The position numbers and the translations under genes were made by a program. 64,000 nucleotides of DNA. Origin: Vagococcus humatus (GTDB lineage Bacteria; Bacillota; Bacilli; Lactobacillales; Vagococcaceae). The DNA is taken from assembly GCF_003950325.1 (NCBI RefSeq), contig NZ_PXZH01000007.1:25878-89877 (forward strand). Direction: 5' to 3'. Of this stretch, positions 16,739 through 26,863 are shown piece by piece; within the stretch, counting starts at the first letter, position 1, and the number at the start of each line of letters is the position of its first letter. The notes under the pieces were generated by a model. That model saw nothing but the letters and a program-made list of their open reading frames with translations. It did not search any database and was not told the DNA's origin.

Positions 16739-18040
16739 ATGAGAATGGTCGATGTTATTGAAAAGAAGAGAAACGGAAAATCATTAACAACAGAAGAAAT
16801 TGAGTTTTTAGTAAAAGGTTATACTAACGGGGATATTCCTGATTATCAAATGAGTGCTTTATTAATGGCTATTTTTTATCAAGATATGACTGATACTGAA
16901 ATTACTAATTTAACTCTTAATATGGCCAATTCAGGCGATGTGATTGATTTAGCATCTATCACAGGGATAAAAGTAGACAAACATTCAACAGGTGGAGTTG
17001 GTGATACAACTACATTAGTATTAGCCCCTCTAGTTGCAAGTGTTGGCGTTCCAGTAGCTAAAATGTCTGGCCGAGGCTTAGGACATACTGGTGGAACGAT
17101 TGATAAATTAGAAGCGATTCCAGGCTTTCAAGTAGAAATACCTAATGAACAGTTCATTCGTTTAGTGAATGAGAGTCAGGTTGCTGTTACAGGCCAATCC
17201 GGAAATTTAGCCCCTGCAGATAAAAAATTATATGCGTTACGGGACGTGACAGCAACTGTTGATTCAATTCCTCTCATCGCTAGTTCTATTATGAGTAAAA
17301 AAATTGCAGCTGGGGCAGATGCAATTGTTTTAGATGTAACAACAGGTGATGGTGCTTTTATGAAAAATATTGAAGATGCTACACGTTTAGCTGAAACAAT
17401 GGTTCGTATTGGTAAATTAGCTGGTCGTCAAACAATGGCTGTTATATCTGATATGTCTCAGCCTTTAGGAGAAGCGATTGGTAATTCTATTGAAATTGAA
17501 GAAGCTATCAATACCTTAAAAGGACAAGGACCTAAAGATTTAGAAGAAATGGTATTTGTTTTAGGAAGTCAAATGGTTGTTTTAGCTAAAAAAGCTGAAA
17601 CTTTAGAAGAAGCCCGCCAATTACTAGAAGAAGCTCTTCATTCTGGTAAAGCGTTAGCTAAATTCAAAGAAATGATCGAAAACCAAGGGGGAGACCCAAG
17701 TGTTGTAGATCAACCAGAAAAAATGGGAACAGCTAAATATGTTACTGTTTTACCAGCAAAAGAATCAGGTTATATTCGCAATATTCACGCTGAAAACGTT
17801 GGGATTGCCGCTATGTTATTAGGAGCAGGCCGTAAGACAAAAGAAGACGTGATTGATTACACAGTTGGTGTTAAACTACATAAAAAAGTTGGTATGGCTG
17901 TTGAACAAGGTGAACCACTTGTTACGGTATACGCTAATACGGAAGATATTACAGAAGTGGAACAGCTATTATATAACAATATAGAAATTGGTGAAGAAGT
18001 CGCTGAACCTGTATTAGTTAGGAAAATTATCACAGAGTAA
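16739..18040 (+). CDS. pdp: Pyrimidine-nucleoside phosphorylase
   Basis: 433 residues. Splits uridine, thymidine and deoxyuridine with phosphate to base plus (deoxy)ribose-1-phosphate. Phosphate and nucleoside-binding motifs are [17 protein letters not shown] and [18 protein letters not shown]-terminal [16 protein letters not shown] is typical. It leads the operon pdp-deoC-cdd-BMP-nupABC-deoB-punA-deoD, all in one direction with short gaps. RBS AAGGGGATGATCG. Confidence 0.95.
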   Translation: MRMVDVIEKKRNGKSLTTEEIEFLVKGYTNGDIPDYQMSALLMAIFYQDMTDTEITNLTLNMANSGDVIDLASITGIKVDKHSTGGVGDTTTLVLAPLVASVGVPVAKMSGRGLGHTGGTIDKLEAIPGFQVEIPNEQFIRLVNESQVAVTGQSGNLAPADKKLYALRDVTATVDSIPLIASSIMSKKIAAGADAIVLDVTTGDGAFMKNIEDATRLAETMVRIGKLAGRQTMAVISDMSQPLGEAIGNSIEIEEAINTLKGQGPKDLEEMVFVLGSQMVVLAKKAETLEEARQLLEEALHSGKALAKFKEMIENQGGDPSVVDQPEKMGTAKYVTVLPAKESGYIRNIHAENVGIAAMLLGAGRKTKEDVIDYTVGVKLHKKVGMAVEQGEPLVTVYANTEDITEVEQLLYNNIEIGEEVAEPVLVRKIITE

Positions 18041-18058
18041 TAGAAAGAGGGACGTAAC

Positions 18059-18706
18059 GTGGAGTTAAATCGAAAAATTGATCATACGCTATTGAAGGCT
18101 GATGCAACTCAAGCTCAGGTTAAGCAACTTATTGAAGAAGCGAAGAAACATCAATTTTATTCAGTATGTGTGAATCCTACATGGGTCAAATATGCTTATG
18201 AAGCCTTAGCTAAAGAGCCAGTTGCTGTTTGTACAGTTATTGGATTCCCTTTAGGAGCTACAACAACCGAAGTCAAAGCTCTGGAAACAAAAGATGCTAT
18301 TTTAAACGGGGCTGATGAAGTGGATATGGTGATTAATATTGGTGCTTTGAAAGACCGACAATTAGTAGTCGTTCAAAGAGATATTGAAGCAGTCGTTAAA
18401 GAAGCTAAAAATAAAGCATTAGTCAAAGTAATTATTGAAACCTGTTTATTAACAGATGAAGAAATTAAACTAGCATGTCAAGCAGCTAAAGAAGCTGGTG
18501 CTGATTTTGTTAAAACTTCCACAGGCTTTTCAACAGGTGGGGCAAAAGTAGAAGATGTTAAGTTAATGCGTCAAACTGTTGGACCTGAAATGGGAGTTAA
18601 AGCTTCTGGTGGAATTCATTCGAAAAAAGAAGCGTTAGCTATGATTGACGCTGGTGCCACACGTTTAGGTACTAGTGCTAGTATTCAAATCGTAACCGAA
18701 GCTTAG
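18059..18706 (+). CDS. deoC: Deoxyribose-phosphate aldolase
   Basis: 215 residues, GTG start ([18 protein letters not shown]) 18 bp after pdp with GAGGGACG upstream. Class I aldolase that cleaves 2-deoxyribose-5-phosphate to glyceraldehyde-3-phosphate and acetaldehyde. The Schiff-base lysine is in [15 protein letters not shown] near residue 152, and [13 protein letters not shown] is the other family block. It finishes breakdown of the deoxyribose-1-phosphate made by pdp/deoD after DeoB isomerisation. Confidence 0.96.
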   Translation: MELNRKIDHTLLKADATQAQVKQLIEEAKKHQFYSVCVNPTWVKYAYEALAKEPVAVCTVIGFPLGATTTEVKALETKDAILNGADEVDMVINIGALKDRQLVVVQRDIEAVVKEAKNKALVKVIIETCLLTDEEIKLACQAAKEAGADFVKTSTGFSTGGAKVEDVKLMRQTVGPEMGVKASGGIHSKKEALAMIDAGATRLGTSASIQIVTEA

Positions 18707-18719
18707 GAGGCTATAAACG

Positions 18720-19118
18720 ATGAGTAGTGTTAAAGAAGAATGGGTTAAAGCCGCTCAACAGGCACAAGATTTTGCCTATGTTCCTTATTCACATTTTCCT
18801 GTTGGTGCCTGTTTAGTAACCAAAGAAGGTAAAATATACACAGGTAGTAACATTGAAAATGCATCTTTTGGCTTAACTAATTGTGCAGAACGTACAGCTA
18901 TTTTTAAAGCGGTATCTGAAGGAGATAAGGAATTCAGTCATTTAGTTATTTCAGGCAATACAGATGAACCTATTTCACCTTGTGGAGCTTGTCGGCAAGT
19001 CATGATAGAATTTTGCGACCCATCAATGCCAGTTACCTTAGTAAATAAAGATGGCGAACTAAAAGATGTAACCGTTGGTGAGTTATTACCATATTCATTT
19101 ACTGAAGAGCAGTTATAA
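18720..19118 (+). CDS. cdd: Cytidine deaminase
   Basis: 132 residues, the homotetrameric zinc type. NCAERTAIF supplies one zinc Cys and the catalytic Glu; PCGACRQVM supplies two zinc Cys. Converts cytidine and deoxycytidine to uridine and deoxyuridine, feeding pdp. It starts 13 bp after deoC with TAGGAGGC upstream. Confidence 0.96.
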   Translation: MSSVKEEWVKAAQQAQDFAYVPYSHFPVGACLVTKEGKIYTGSNIENASFGLTNCAERTAIFKAVSEGDKEFSHLVISGNTDEPISPCGACRQVMIEFCDPSMPVTLVNKDGELKDVTVGELLPYSFTEEQL

Positions 19119-19180
19119 TTTCTGATTTAATTGGCCGGATTGGCTGTTAAATAAAAAAAATATATAGGGGGCTTTAGAAG

Positions 19181-20260
19181 ATGAAAACATCTAAAAAAAT
19201 TGGTTTAGGGTTACTTACTCTAGGTCTAGCTGTATCGCTAGTAGCTTGTGGTGGAGGCAAAAAAGCTGACGATACTGCAACAGGTGGAGACAAAGGTAAA
19301 GGAGCAGACTACTCAGCAGCATTAGTAACTGACGTAGGTGGGGTAGATGATAAATCATTTAACCAATCTGCTTGGGAAGGTTTACAAGAGTGGGGTAAAG
19401 AGAACGATAAGAAAAAAGGAACAGGTGGTTATAACTACTACCAATCTAACTCAGACTCAGAATTTACACCAAACTTAAACAGTGCTATTGATGATGGTTT
19501 CAACACAGTTTTTGGTATTGGATTTAAATTACAACCAGCCATTGAAGAAATTGCAGATGCTAACAAAGACACACAATTTGTAATCATTGATGATGTTATC
19601 AAAGGAAAAGATAACGTAGAATCAGTTATCTTTAAAGATAATGAAGCATCATACTTAGCAGGTATTGCAGCAGCTAAAGCAAGCAAAACTAAACATGTTG
19701 GTTTTGTTGGTGGACAAGAAGGGGAAGTAATTGGCCGTTTCGAAGCTGGCTTTGTTGATGGTGTTAAATCAGTAGATAAAGACATCAAAATTGATGTGAA
19801 ATATGCAGGATCATTTGGTGATGCTGCTAAAGGTAAATCTATTGCAGCAGCTATGTATAAAAGTGGTGCTGACGTGATTTTCCATGCGTCAGGTGATACT
19901 GGTAATGGTGTGTTCTCAGAAGCAATCGACGTTATGAAAACTAAACCTGAAAATCCTGTATGGGTAATCGGAGTAGACCGTGACCAACATGATGAAGGTG
20001 AATATGACGGCGGTAACGTAACATTAACTTCAACATTAAAAGGTGTAGGTACTGTTGTTAAAACAATTGCTACTGACGCACAAGATGGCAAATACAATGG
20101 TGGTAAAACAGAAGTATTTGGTCTTAAAGACGGCGGTGTTGATTTAACTAAGGGCCAATTAGACGAAGTAAATCCTGATATCCAAAAAGCAGTTGATGAA
20201 GCAAAAGATAAAATTATTGCTGGTGACATTAAAGTTCCAGAAAAACCAAGTAAAAAATAA
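19181..20260 (+). CDS. bmpA: Nucleoside-binding lipoprotein (BMP family)
   Basis: 359 residues. Signal peptide with lipobox LVAC (lipid-modified Cys near residue 23), then the BMP domain (PF02608) with DVGGVDDKSFNQSAWEG. It is the extracytoplasmic nucleoside receptor for the NupABC transporter encoded directly downstream, as in Lactococcus lactis BmpA-NupABC. RBS is TAGGGGGCTTTAGAAG. The higher codon bias (many -c and -a preferred codons) suggests strong expression. Confidence 0.93.
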   Translation: MKTSKKIGLGLLTLGLAVSLVACGGGKKADDTATGGDKGKGADYSAALVTDVGGVDDKSFNQSAWEGLQEWGKENDKKKGTGGYNYYQSNSDSEFTPNLNSAIDDGFNTVFGIGFKLQPAIEEIADANKDTQFVIIDDVIKGKDNVESVIFKDNEASYLAGIAAAKASKTKHVGFVGGQEGEVIGRFEAGFVDGVKSVDKDIKIDVKYAGSFGDAAKGKSIAAAMYKSGADVIFHASGDTGNGVFSEAIDVMKTKPENPVWVIGVDRDQHDEGEYDGGNVTLTSTLKGVGTVVKTIATDAQDGKYNGGKTEVFGLKDGGVDLTKGQLDEVNPDIQKAVDEAKDKIIAGDIKVPEKPSKK

Positions 20261-20326
20261 TTGTTAAGACACTTAGACAAGTGACACGTTAACATATTTG
20301 ACCGAAATAGTTAGGAAGTGAATAAA

Positions 20327-21898
20327 GTGGGCGAATCACAATACGTGATTGAAATGGAAAACATAACAAAAGCATTTGGGAATTTCAAAGCCAACGATAA
20401 CATTAATTTACGTGTTAAAAAGGGTGAAATTCATGCCTTATTAGGTGAAAACGGTGCTGGGAAATCAACATTAATGAATATTTTATCAGGTTTATTAGAA
20501 CCAACCTCAGGAACTATTCGTATTAATGGTAAAGAAGAAAAAATATCTAGTCCGACTGTTGCTAATCGCTTAGGTATTGGAATGGTGCATCAGCATTTTA
20601 TGTTGATTGACAATTTTACAATTGCCGAAAACATCATTTTAGGTAGCGAACCAACTAATGGTGTTGCTATTGACAACAAACAAGCATATCAAGACATTCT
20701 GGCTGTTTCGGAAAAATATGGTTTCAAAGTTGAACCAGGGGAATTAGTCGGTAATATCTCTGTTGGTATGCAACAACGTGTTGAGATTTTAAAAACATTA
20801 TATCGTGGGGCAGATTTATTAATTTTTGATGAACCAACTGCTGTGTTAACTCCTCAAGAAATTGATGAGTTAATCGTGATTATGAAAGAATTAGTAGCAG
20901 AAGGAAAATCTATTATTATTATCACTCACAAATTAGATGAGATTAAAGCTGTAGCAGATCGGTGTACAATTATTCGTCGAGGAAAAAGTATTGATACAGT
21001 TAATGTAGCAGACGTTTCTCAACAAGAATTGGCCGATTTAATGGTAGGTCGTTCGGTGTCCTTTAAGACACCGAAAGGCCCATCTCATCCTACGAAACCA
21101 GTGCTAAAAATTAAAGATTTAGTGGTGAAAGAAAATCGTGGGTTGAATGCAGTTAATGGACTAAATTTAGAAGTTCGCGCAGGAGAAGTAGTTGGGATTG
21201 CGGGAATTGATGGTAATGGTCAAAGTGAATTACTTCAAGCCATTACAGGTATGCGAAAAGTAGAAAGTGGAACAGTTGAAATTAACGGAAAAGATATGAC
21301 CGGTCAACGACCACGAACTATTACTGAAAATAGCGTGGGACATGTTCCAGAAGACCGTCATCGTTTTGGTTTAGTTTTACCAATGACACTAGCGGAAAAT
21401 ATAGCTCTTCAAACTTATTACAAAGAGCCATTAAGTAAGCATGGTATTTTAGATTATAAGATGATTAATTCTCACGCACGAGAACTGATAGAAGAATTCG
21501 ATGTGAGAACCACTAACGAGTTGGTACCAGCCAGTGCTTTGTCCGGTGGTAACCAACAAAAAGCGATTATCGCACGGGAAATTGATCGAGATCCAGATTT
21601 ATTAATCGTAGCACAACCAACTCGTGGGTTGGACGTGGGAGCGATTGAATACATCCATAAACGATTAATTGAACAACGAGATAGTGGTAAAGGTGTCTTG
21701 TGTGTTAGTTTTGAATTAGATGAAATTTTAAATGTTTCTGATAGAATTGCTGTGATGTTTGAAGGACAAGTAGTTGGAATTGTTGATCCAAAAGAAACAA
21801 ACGAACAAGAGCTTGGTTTATTAATGGCTGGTGTTCCTTTAGAACGAGCAAGAGCAGAAGTTGCGCAAGTGAAGGAAGGAGCGGTAAGTCATGAATAA
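20327..21898 (+). CDS. nupA: Nucleoside ABC transporter ATPase
   Basis: 523 residues, two fused ABC domains as in sugar importers. Domain 1 has Walker A LLGENGAGKST and LLIFDEPTAVLTP. Domain 2 has the degenerate P-loop GIDGNGQSELLQ usual for this class, with ALSGGNQQKAIIARE. Energises NupB/NupC. GTG 20327 is preferred over GTG 20318, since AGGAAGTG (which contains the latter) lies properly spaced before it. Its end overlaps nupB by 8 bp. Confidence 0.92.
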   Translation: MGESQYVIEMENITKAFGNFKANDNINLRVKKGEIHALLGENGAGKSTLMNILSGLLEPTSGTIRINGKEEKISSPTVANRLGIGMVHQHFMLIDNFTIAENIILGSEPTNGVAIDNKQAYQDILAVSEKYGFKVEPGELVGNISVGMQQRVEILKTLYRGADLLIFDEPTAVLTPQEIDELIVIMKELVAEGKSIIIITHKLDEIKAVADRCTIIRRGKSIDTVNVADVSQQELADLMVGRSVSFKTPKGPSHPTKPVLKIKDLVVKENRGLNAVNGLNLEVRAGEVVGIAGIDGNGQSELLQAITGMRKVESGTVEINGKDMTGQRPRTITENSVGHVPEDRHRFGLVLPMTLAENIALQTYYKEPLSKHGILDYKMINSHARELIEEFDVRTTNELVPASALSGGNQQKAIIAREIDRDPDLLIVAQPTRGLDVGAIEYIHKRLIEQRDSGKGVLCVSFELDEILNVSDRIAVMFEGQVVGIVDPKETNEQELGLLMAGVPLERARAEVAQVKEGAVSHE

Positions 21899-22961
21899 GA
21901 AAAATGAATTAGTAAGAAGTATAGCTGTTCCAGTTATTTCGGTTTTAGCCGGATTATTACTAGGTGCCATTATTATGTTAGTTTTCCAATACAATCCAGT
22001 TGAAGGGTACGGGGCTATGATAGAAGGAGCCTTTGGTCGTGCGTATAATGTAGGAGAAGTTGTTCGGCTAGCTACTCCGCTAATCTTAACTGGTTTAGGT
22101 TTTTCAGTCGCTTATACAGCTGGCTTCTTTAATATTGGGTTAGCTGGTCAAGCTTTATGTGGTTGGATTGCTTCCATTTGGTTAGCTATGACCTTCCCAG
22201 ATTTACCTAAAGCTTTATTAGTACCGTTATGTATTATTGCTGGAACTCTAGCAGGTGCTTTATGGGCAGGGATTGCTGGTTTCTTTAGAGCTCAATTTGG
22301 TACAAGTGAAGTTATCGTAACTATTATGTTGAACTACACTATTTTATATATTAGTAACCATATTGTTCGTTATGTGTTAACTGACAATGCAGATGCTACT
22401 CCTAAAATTAGTCCGAATGCCTCTTTAAGAAGTGACTTTTTAACTCAACTTTCAGGAGGCTCTCGTTTAAACGGCGGTATCTTCTTAGCCTTATTAATGA
22501 TTGTTTTAGTTTGGGTTCTAATGAAGAGAACAACAGCAGGTTTTGAGCTTCGTTCAGTTGGATTGAATCCACTTGCTTCTGAATATGCTGGTATGAATGC
22601 TAAGAAAAACATTATTTTAGCAATGGTTATTTCAGGTGCTTTAGCAGGTATGGGTGGAGTTGTAGAAGGATTAGGAACATTTGAAAATCTTTATGTATTA
22701 AGTGCTGCTCCAGAAATTGGATTTGATGGTTTAGCTGTTTCTCTATTAGGTGGCGGAAATCCAATTGGTATTTTATTATCTTCCCTATTATTTGGCGTTC
22801 TTAAAATTGGTGGATTGAAAATGCCAAGTGTTGGTGTGCCAAAAGAAATTGTAGAAATTGTGATTGCTTCTATTATCTTCTTTGTAGGAATTAATTATGC
22901 CATTCGCTACATTATGGATAAATTTGCAGCTAAAAAAATGACTGGGAAGGGAGAGGCTTAA
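21891..22961 (+). CDS. nupB: Nucleoside ABC transporter permease 1
   Basis: 356 residues, about nine to ten membrane helices, BPD_transp_2 family (as RbsC/YufP). GYGAMIEGAFGRAYNVGEV and GFSVAYTAGFFNIGLAGQ are typical early blocks. Forms the channel with NupC. Overlaps nupA by 8 bp, and ends 2 bp before nupC, indicating tight coupling. Confidence 0.93.
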   Translation: MNKKNELVRSIAVPVISVLAGLLLGAIIMLVFQYNPVEGYGAMIEGAFGRAYNVGEVVRLATPLILTGLGFSVAYTAGFFNIGLAGQALCGWIASIWLAMTFPDLPKALLVPLCIIAGTLAGALWAGIAGFFRAQFGTSEVIVTIMLNYTILYISNHIVRYVLTDNADATPKISPNASLRSDFLTQLSGGSRLNGGIFLALLMIVLVWVLMKRTTAGFELRSVGLNPLASEYAGMNAKKNIILAMVISGALAGMGGVVEGLGTFENLYVLSAAPEIGFDGLAVSLLGGGNPIGILLSSLLFGVLKIGGLKMPSVGVPKEIVEIVIASIIFFVGINYAIRYIMDKFAAKKMTGKGEA

Positions 22962-22963
22962 TC

Positions 22964-23917
22964 ATGGTAGGAACATTAGCGATTATCGTATCCTCTGCTC
23001 TAGTCTACTCAGCTCCTTTAATATTTACAGCGTTGGGTGGTACATTTTCAGAACGTAGTGGGATTGTAAACGTAGGATTAGAAGGTATCATGACAATTGG
23101 GGCATTTAGTGCCACAGTGTTTAACTTATTTACTGTCAATATATTTGGCGCATTAACACCTTGGATAGCTATGTTATTCGGTGGTGTAATTGGAATACTA
23201 TTTTCTTTGATTCACGCAGTAGCAACTGTTAACTTGCGTGCTGATCATATTGTTAGTGGTACTGTTATTAACTTAATGGCACCAGGTCTGACAGTATTTT
23301 TAACTAAAATGATCTTTGATGGACATGGTCAAACAGACTTGATTAAAGCTCGTTTTGGTAAAACTAGTTTTCCTATATTAAAAGATATTCCGGTTTTAGG
23401 AGAAATCTTCTTTAAAGATACATCAGCACCAGCTTATGTAGCAGTATTAGTTGCTATTTTAGCTTACTATGTTATCTTTAAAACTAAATTTGGTTTAAGA
23501 TTGCGTTCGGTTGGGGAACATCCACAAGCGGCTGATACTCTAGGAATTAATGTTTACGGCATGAAATATGCTGGCGTAATGATTTCTGGTTTCTTAGGCG
23601 GTATGGGTGGAGCGGTAGCTGTTCAATCTATTTCTGGACAGTTCTCTATTTCCACAATTGCTGGTCAAGGATTCATTTCTATGGCGGCTATGATTTTTGG
23701 TAAGTGGAACCCATTAACCGTAATGGCTGCAGCTATTTTCTTTGGATTATCTCAAAGTTTAGCAGTTATTGGTAGTCAAATTGACTTCTTGAAAAATTTA
23801 CCATCTGTTTATTTACAAGCAGCACCTTACGTGTTGACTGTATTGGTATTAGTTCTATTCATTGGTAAATCTCAAGGGCCTAAAGCAAACGGACAAACTT
23901 ATATTAAATCTAAATAA
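22964..23917 (+). CDS. nupC: Nucleoside ABC transporter permease 2
   Basis: 317 residues, about eight to nine membrane helices, YufQ-type permease. TFSERSGIVNVGLEGIMTIG and LRSVGEHPQAADTLGINV are the family blocks. Partner of NupB. GGGAGAGGCTTAATC is the ribosome binding region. Confidence 0.93.
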   Translation: MVGTLAIIVSSALVYSAPLIFTALGGTFSERSGIVNVGLEGIMTIGAFSATVFNLFTVNIFGALTPWIAMLFGGVIGILFSLIHAVATVNLRADHIVSGTVINLMAPGLTVFLTKMIFDGHGQTDLIKARFGKTSFPILKDIPVLGEIFFKDTSAPAYVAVLVAILAYYVIFKTKFGLRLRSVGEHPQAADTLGINVYGMKYAGVMISGFLGGMGGAVAVQSISGQFSISTIAGQGFISMAAMIFGKWNPLTVMAAAIFFGLSQSLAVIGSQIDFLKNLPSVYLQAAPYVLTVLVLVLFIGKSQGPKANGQTYIKSK

Positions 23918-23922
23918 TAAAC

Positions 23923-23970
23923 AAAACGTGCCAAGGAATGACAGAATTTGTCCTTTCTTATGGCACGTTT
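23923..23970 (+). other. Hairpin between nupC and deoB
   Basis: AAACGTGCCA and TGGCACGTTT form a long stem, extended inward by further pairing, but it is followed by C and not by a T-run. It may be a partial terminator, a processing site or a stabilising hairpin at the transport/catabolism junction of the operon. Confidence 0.6.
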
Positions 23971-24013
23971 CTGGTAAATAATACTTGATGGAGAAAAGAA
24001 AGAAGGAATCAAC

Positions 24014-25180
24014 ATGTTTAATCGTGTTCATTTAATTGTATTGGATTCTGTTGGAATTGGAGAAGCACCAGATGCCGCGCAGTTTGGGGATGTAGGTTCT
24101 CATACGTTGGGACATATTTCAGAAATAGCTGGCTTACATGTGCCTCACATGGAACAACTAGGATTAGGGAACATCGCTCCCTTAAAAACGGTCAAAGAAG
24201 TAGCTAAGCCAAAAGGTTATGCAACGAAATTACAAGAAGTGTCTGTTGGAAAAGATACCATGACAGGTCACTGGGAAATCATGGGCTTAAATATTCAAAC
24301 GCCGTTTAGAGTTTTTCCAGAAGGCTTCCCAGAAGAATTACTAGAAAAAATTTCTGAATTTTCAGGTCGCGGCATTGTGTGTAATCAACCTTATAGCGGC
24401 ACAAAAGTGCTGGATGATTACGGTGAGCATCAAATGAAAACAGGGGATTTAATTGTTTATACCTCAGCAGACCCTGTGCTTCAAATTGCCGCTCACGAAG
24501 ACATTATTCCGTTAGAAGAATTGTACCGAATTTGTGACTACACTCGGGAAATTACCAAAGAGGATCCGTATATGATTGGCCGAATTATTGCTAGACCCTA
24601 TGTCGGAAAGCCAGGTAACTTCACTAGAACTCCTAACCGTCATGACTATGCTCTAGATCCATTTGGGGATACTGTGTTAGACCACTTAAAACAAGGTGGA
24701 AAAGACGTGATCGCTGTAGGTAAAATCAATGACATTTTTAATGGTCAAGGAGTGACAGATTTTGTGAGAACAAAATCTAACATGGACGGAGTGGATCAAT
24801 TACTTACTGTTATGAAACAAGACTTTACCGGTTTAAGTTTTACTAACTTAGTAGACTTTGATGCCTTATTCGGACACCGCCGGAATGTGGCAGGTTACGG
24901 AGAAGCTTTAGAAGAATTTGACGCTCGCTTACCTGAAATTATTGAGGCAATGGCAGAGGATGATTTATTAATGATTACAGCAGACCACGGGAACGATCCA
25001 AGCTTTAAAGGTACCGATCATACCCGGGAATATATTCCGTTAATGGTTTACAGTAAACAAATGAAAGAGTCAGGCGCTCTTCCGGTTGGCCATTTCTCAG
25101 ATATTGGGGCAACAATTGCAGATAACTTTAAGGTCACCTTACCTGAAAACGGTCAAAGTTTCTTAACTGAGTTAAACTAA
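24014..25180 (+). CDS. deoB: Phosphopentomutase
   Basis: 388 residues. Converts (deoxy)ribose-1-phosphate to the 5-phosphate. Metal-binding and catalytic motifs are [12 protein letters not shown], the phosphothreonine loop [11 protein letters not shown], and [19 protein letters not shown], of the alkaline-phosphatase superfamily. Its product feeds DeoC or the pentose phosphate pathway (RpiA is encoded nearby). RBS AAAGAAGGAATCAAC. Confidence 0.96.
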   Translation: MFNRVHLIVLDSVGIGEAPDAAQFGDVGSHTLGHISEIAGLHVPHMEQLGLGNIAPLKTVKEVAKPKGYATKLQEVSVGKDTMTGHWEIMGLNIQTPFRVFPEGFPEELLEKISEFSGRGIVCNQPYSGTKVLDDYGEHQMKTGDLIVYTSADPVLQIAAHEDIIPLEELYRICDYTREITKEDPYMIGRIIARPYVGKPGNFTRTPNRHDYALDPFGDTVLDHLKQGGKDVIAVGKINDIFNGQGVTDFVRTKSNMDGVDQLLTVMKQDFTGLSFTNLVDFDALFGHRRNVAGYGEALEEFDARLPEIIEAMAEDDLLMITADHGNDPSFKGTDHTREYIPLMVYSKQMKESGALPVGHFSDIGATIADNFKVTLPENGQSFLTELN

Positions 25181-25207
25181 TTAACAAAATAAAAAGGAGT
25201 TTCTAAC

Positions 25208-26026
25208 ATGACAACATTAAGTGAAAAATTACAACAAACAGCAGCGTATATCAAAGAACAAGGAGTGACTGACGTCGATTTTGGTTTAATCTTAGGTTCT
25301 GGTTTAGGTGAACTAGCTAATGAAATTAGCGAACCTATTATTATTAAATACGAAAACATCCCAAACTTCCCTGTATCTACTGTTGTTGGACATGCAGGGC
25401 AACTAGTTTACGGTGAATTAGCTGGTAAAAAAGTGTTAGCTATGCAAGGTCGTTTCCACTATTACGAAGGAAACACTATGGAAATAGTTACTTTCCCAGT
25501 TCGAGTAATGAAAGCTTTAGGTGCTCACTCATTAGTGGTAACTAATGCAGCTGGTGGAGTTAATACTTCATTTACACCAGGTAACTTAATGCTTATTACC
25601 GATCAAATTAACTTTATGGGAGCTAATCCATTAATTGGTGCTAATGATGAAAACTTAGGACCTCGTTTCCCTGACATGTCTGAAGCCTTTGACAAAGAAT
25701 ACGGCAAAGTAGCTCGTTCTGTTGCAACAGAATTAAAAATCACTTTACAACAAGGGGTTTACATGGGATTTTCAGGTCCAACCTACGAAACTCCAGCAGA
25801 AGTTAGAATGGCTCGTTTAATGGGAGCAGATGCTGTAGGTATGTCAACAGTACCAGAAGTTATTGTAGCTCGTCACATGGGTATGCGTGTCTTAGGTGTT
25901 ACTTGTGTGACTAATTTAGCGGCAGGAATGCAAGCTACTTTAAACCATAAAGAAGTAGTTGAAACAACTGAACGTGTCAAAGCTGATTTTAAATCATTAA
26001 TCAAACAAACATTAGCTAATCTATAA
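25208..26026 (+). CDS. punA: Purine-nucleoside phosphorylase, trimeric type
   Basis: 272 residues. Phosphorolysis of (deoxy)guanosine and inosine. Family blocks LGSGLGELA, phosphate-binding VVGHAGQLVYG, TNAAGGVNTSFTPGNL and FSGPTYETPAEVRMARLMGA match the PNP-II (mammalian-like, trimeric) class. Starts 27 bp after deoB with AAAAGGAG upstream. Confidence 0.95.
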   Translation: MTTLSEKLQQTAAYIKEQGVTDVDFGLILGSGLGELANEISEPIIIKYENIPNFPVSTVVGHAGQLVYGELAGKKVLAMQGRFHYYEGNTMEIVTFPVRVMKALGAHSLVVTNAAGGVNTSFTPGNLMLITDQINFMGANPLIGANDENLGPRFPDMSEAFDKEYGKVARSVATELKITLQQGVYMGFSGPTYETPAEVRMARLMGADAVGMSTVPEVIVARHMGMRVLGVTCVTNLAAGMQATLNHKEVVETTERVKADFKSLIKQTLANL

Positions 26027-26044
26027 GATAAAGGAGAAACTGTC

Positions 26045-26752
26045 ATGAGTGTTCATATTGGGGCAAAACCTGGAGAAATTGCTGAAAAAATCTTACTGCC
26101 TGGAGATCCATTACGGGCAAAATATATTGCAGAGCATTTTTTAGAAAATGCTACTTTGTATAATGAAGTAAGAGGTATGCTAGGATTTACAGGAACATAT
26201 AAAGGAGTCCCTGTTTCTGTTCAAGGAACTGGGATGGGAATGCCTTCTGCAGCTATTTATATCAATGAATTAATCCGTGAATATGATGTGAAACAATTAG
26301 TACGTGTAGGAACATGTGGCTCAATTCAAAAAGATGTCCATGTGCGTGATTTAGTTTTAGCTCAAGCAGCTGCAACTCCTTCTTCTATGATTCGAAATGA
26401 TTTTCCTAAATATGATTTTCCGCAAATTGCGGATTTTGACTTGTTGTTAAAATCTTATCAAATTGCAAAAGAACATGGTTTTACTACCCATGTTGGGAAT
26501 GTTTTATCTGATGATGTTTTTTATAAAGATAGTTTAGAGGATACTTTCCGATTAGGGGAGTACGGCGTTTTAGGAATTGAAATGGAAGCGGCAGTTTTAT
26601 ACTATTTAGCAGCTAAATTCCAAGTCCAAGCCCTAGGGATTATGACAGTGAGTGATCACATGTTAACTGGGGAAGAAACCACTTCTGAAGAACGTCAAAA
26701 AACCTTTGATGAAATGATTATTGTTGCGTTAGAAACGCTTATTCAAGCTTAA
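26045..26752 (+). CDS. deoD: Purine-nucleoside phosphorylase, hexameric type
   Basis: 235 residues. [14 protein letters not shown] (phosphate site), [24 protein letters not shown] and [17 protein letters not shown] (with catalytic Asp) define the DeoD class, which also takes adenosine. It complements PunA, so the operon can use all common nucleosides. Last gene of the operon; strong terminator follows. Confidence 0.96.
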   Translation: MSVHIGAKPGEIAEKILLPGDPLRAKYIAEHFLENATLYNEVRGMLGFTGTYKGVPVSVQGTGMGMPSAAIYINELIREYDVKQLVRVGTCGSIQKDVHVRDLVLAQAAATPSSMIRNDFPKYDFPQIADFDLLLKSYQIAKEHGFTTHVGNVLSDDVFYKDSLEDTFRLGEYGVLGIEMEAAVLYYLAAKFQVQALGIMTVSDHMLTGEETTSEERQKTFDEMIIVALETLIQA

Positions 26753-26756
26753 TCAA

Positions 26757-26809
26757 GAAAAACTCAATGAAAGCCATGAATCTTTTCATGTGCATTCATT
26801 GAGTTTTTT
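26757..26809 (+). terminator. Terminator of the nucleoside operon
   Basis: AAAAACTCAATGA / TTCATTGAGTTTTTT outer stem with an inner CATGAA / TTCATG stem; starts 5 bp after deoD. Confidence 0.9.
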
Positions 26810-26863
26810 GTTACTATAAATGTAAGGATTGCTTAAACAATTATGAATGAACCGGAGGATATT

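Noticed and set aside
19438..20295. Long (285-codon) minus-strand ORF opposite the BMP lipoprotein gene
   Set aside because: It is an antisense shadow of a codon-biased gene; composition is Ser/Pro/Thr-rich without domain motifs or ribosome binding site.
23923..23970. Terminator that would split the nucleoside operon
   Set aside because: The stem is good but is followed by C and not a T-run, and there is no clear promoter before deoB; kept only as a hairpin.
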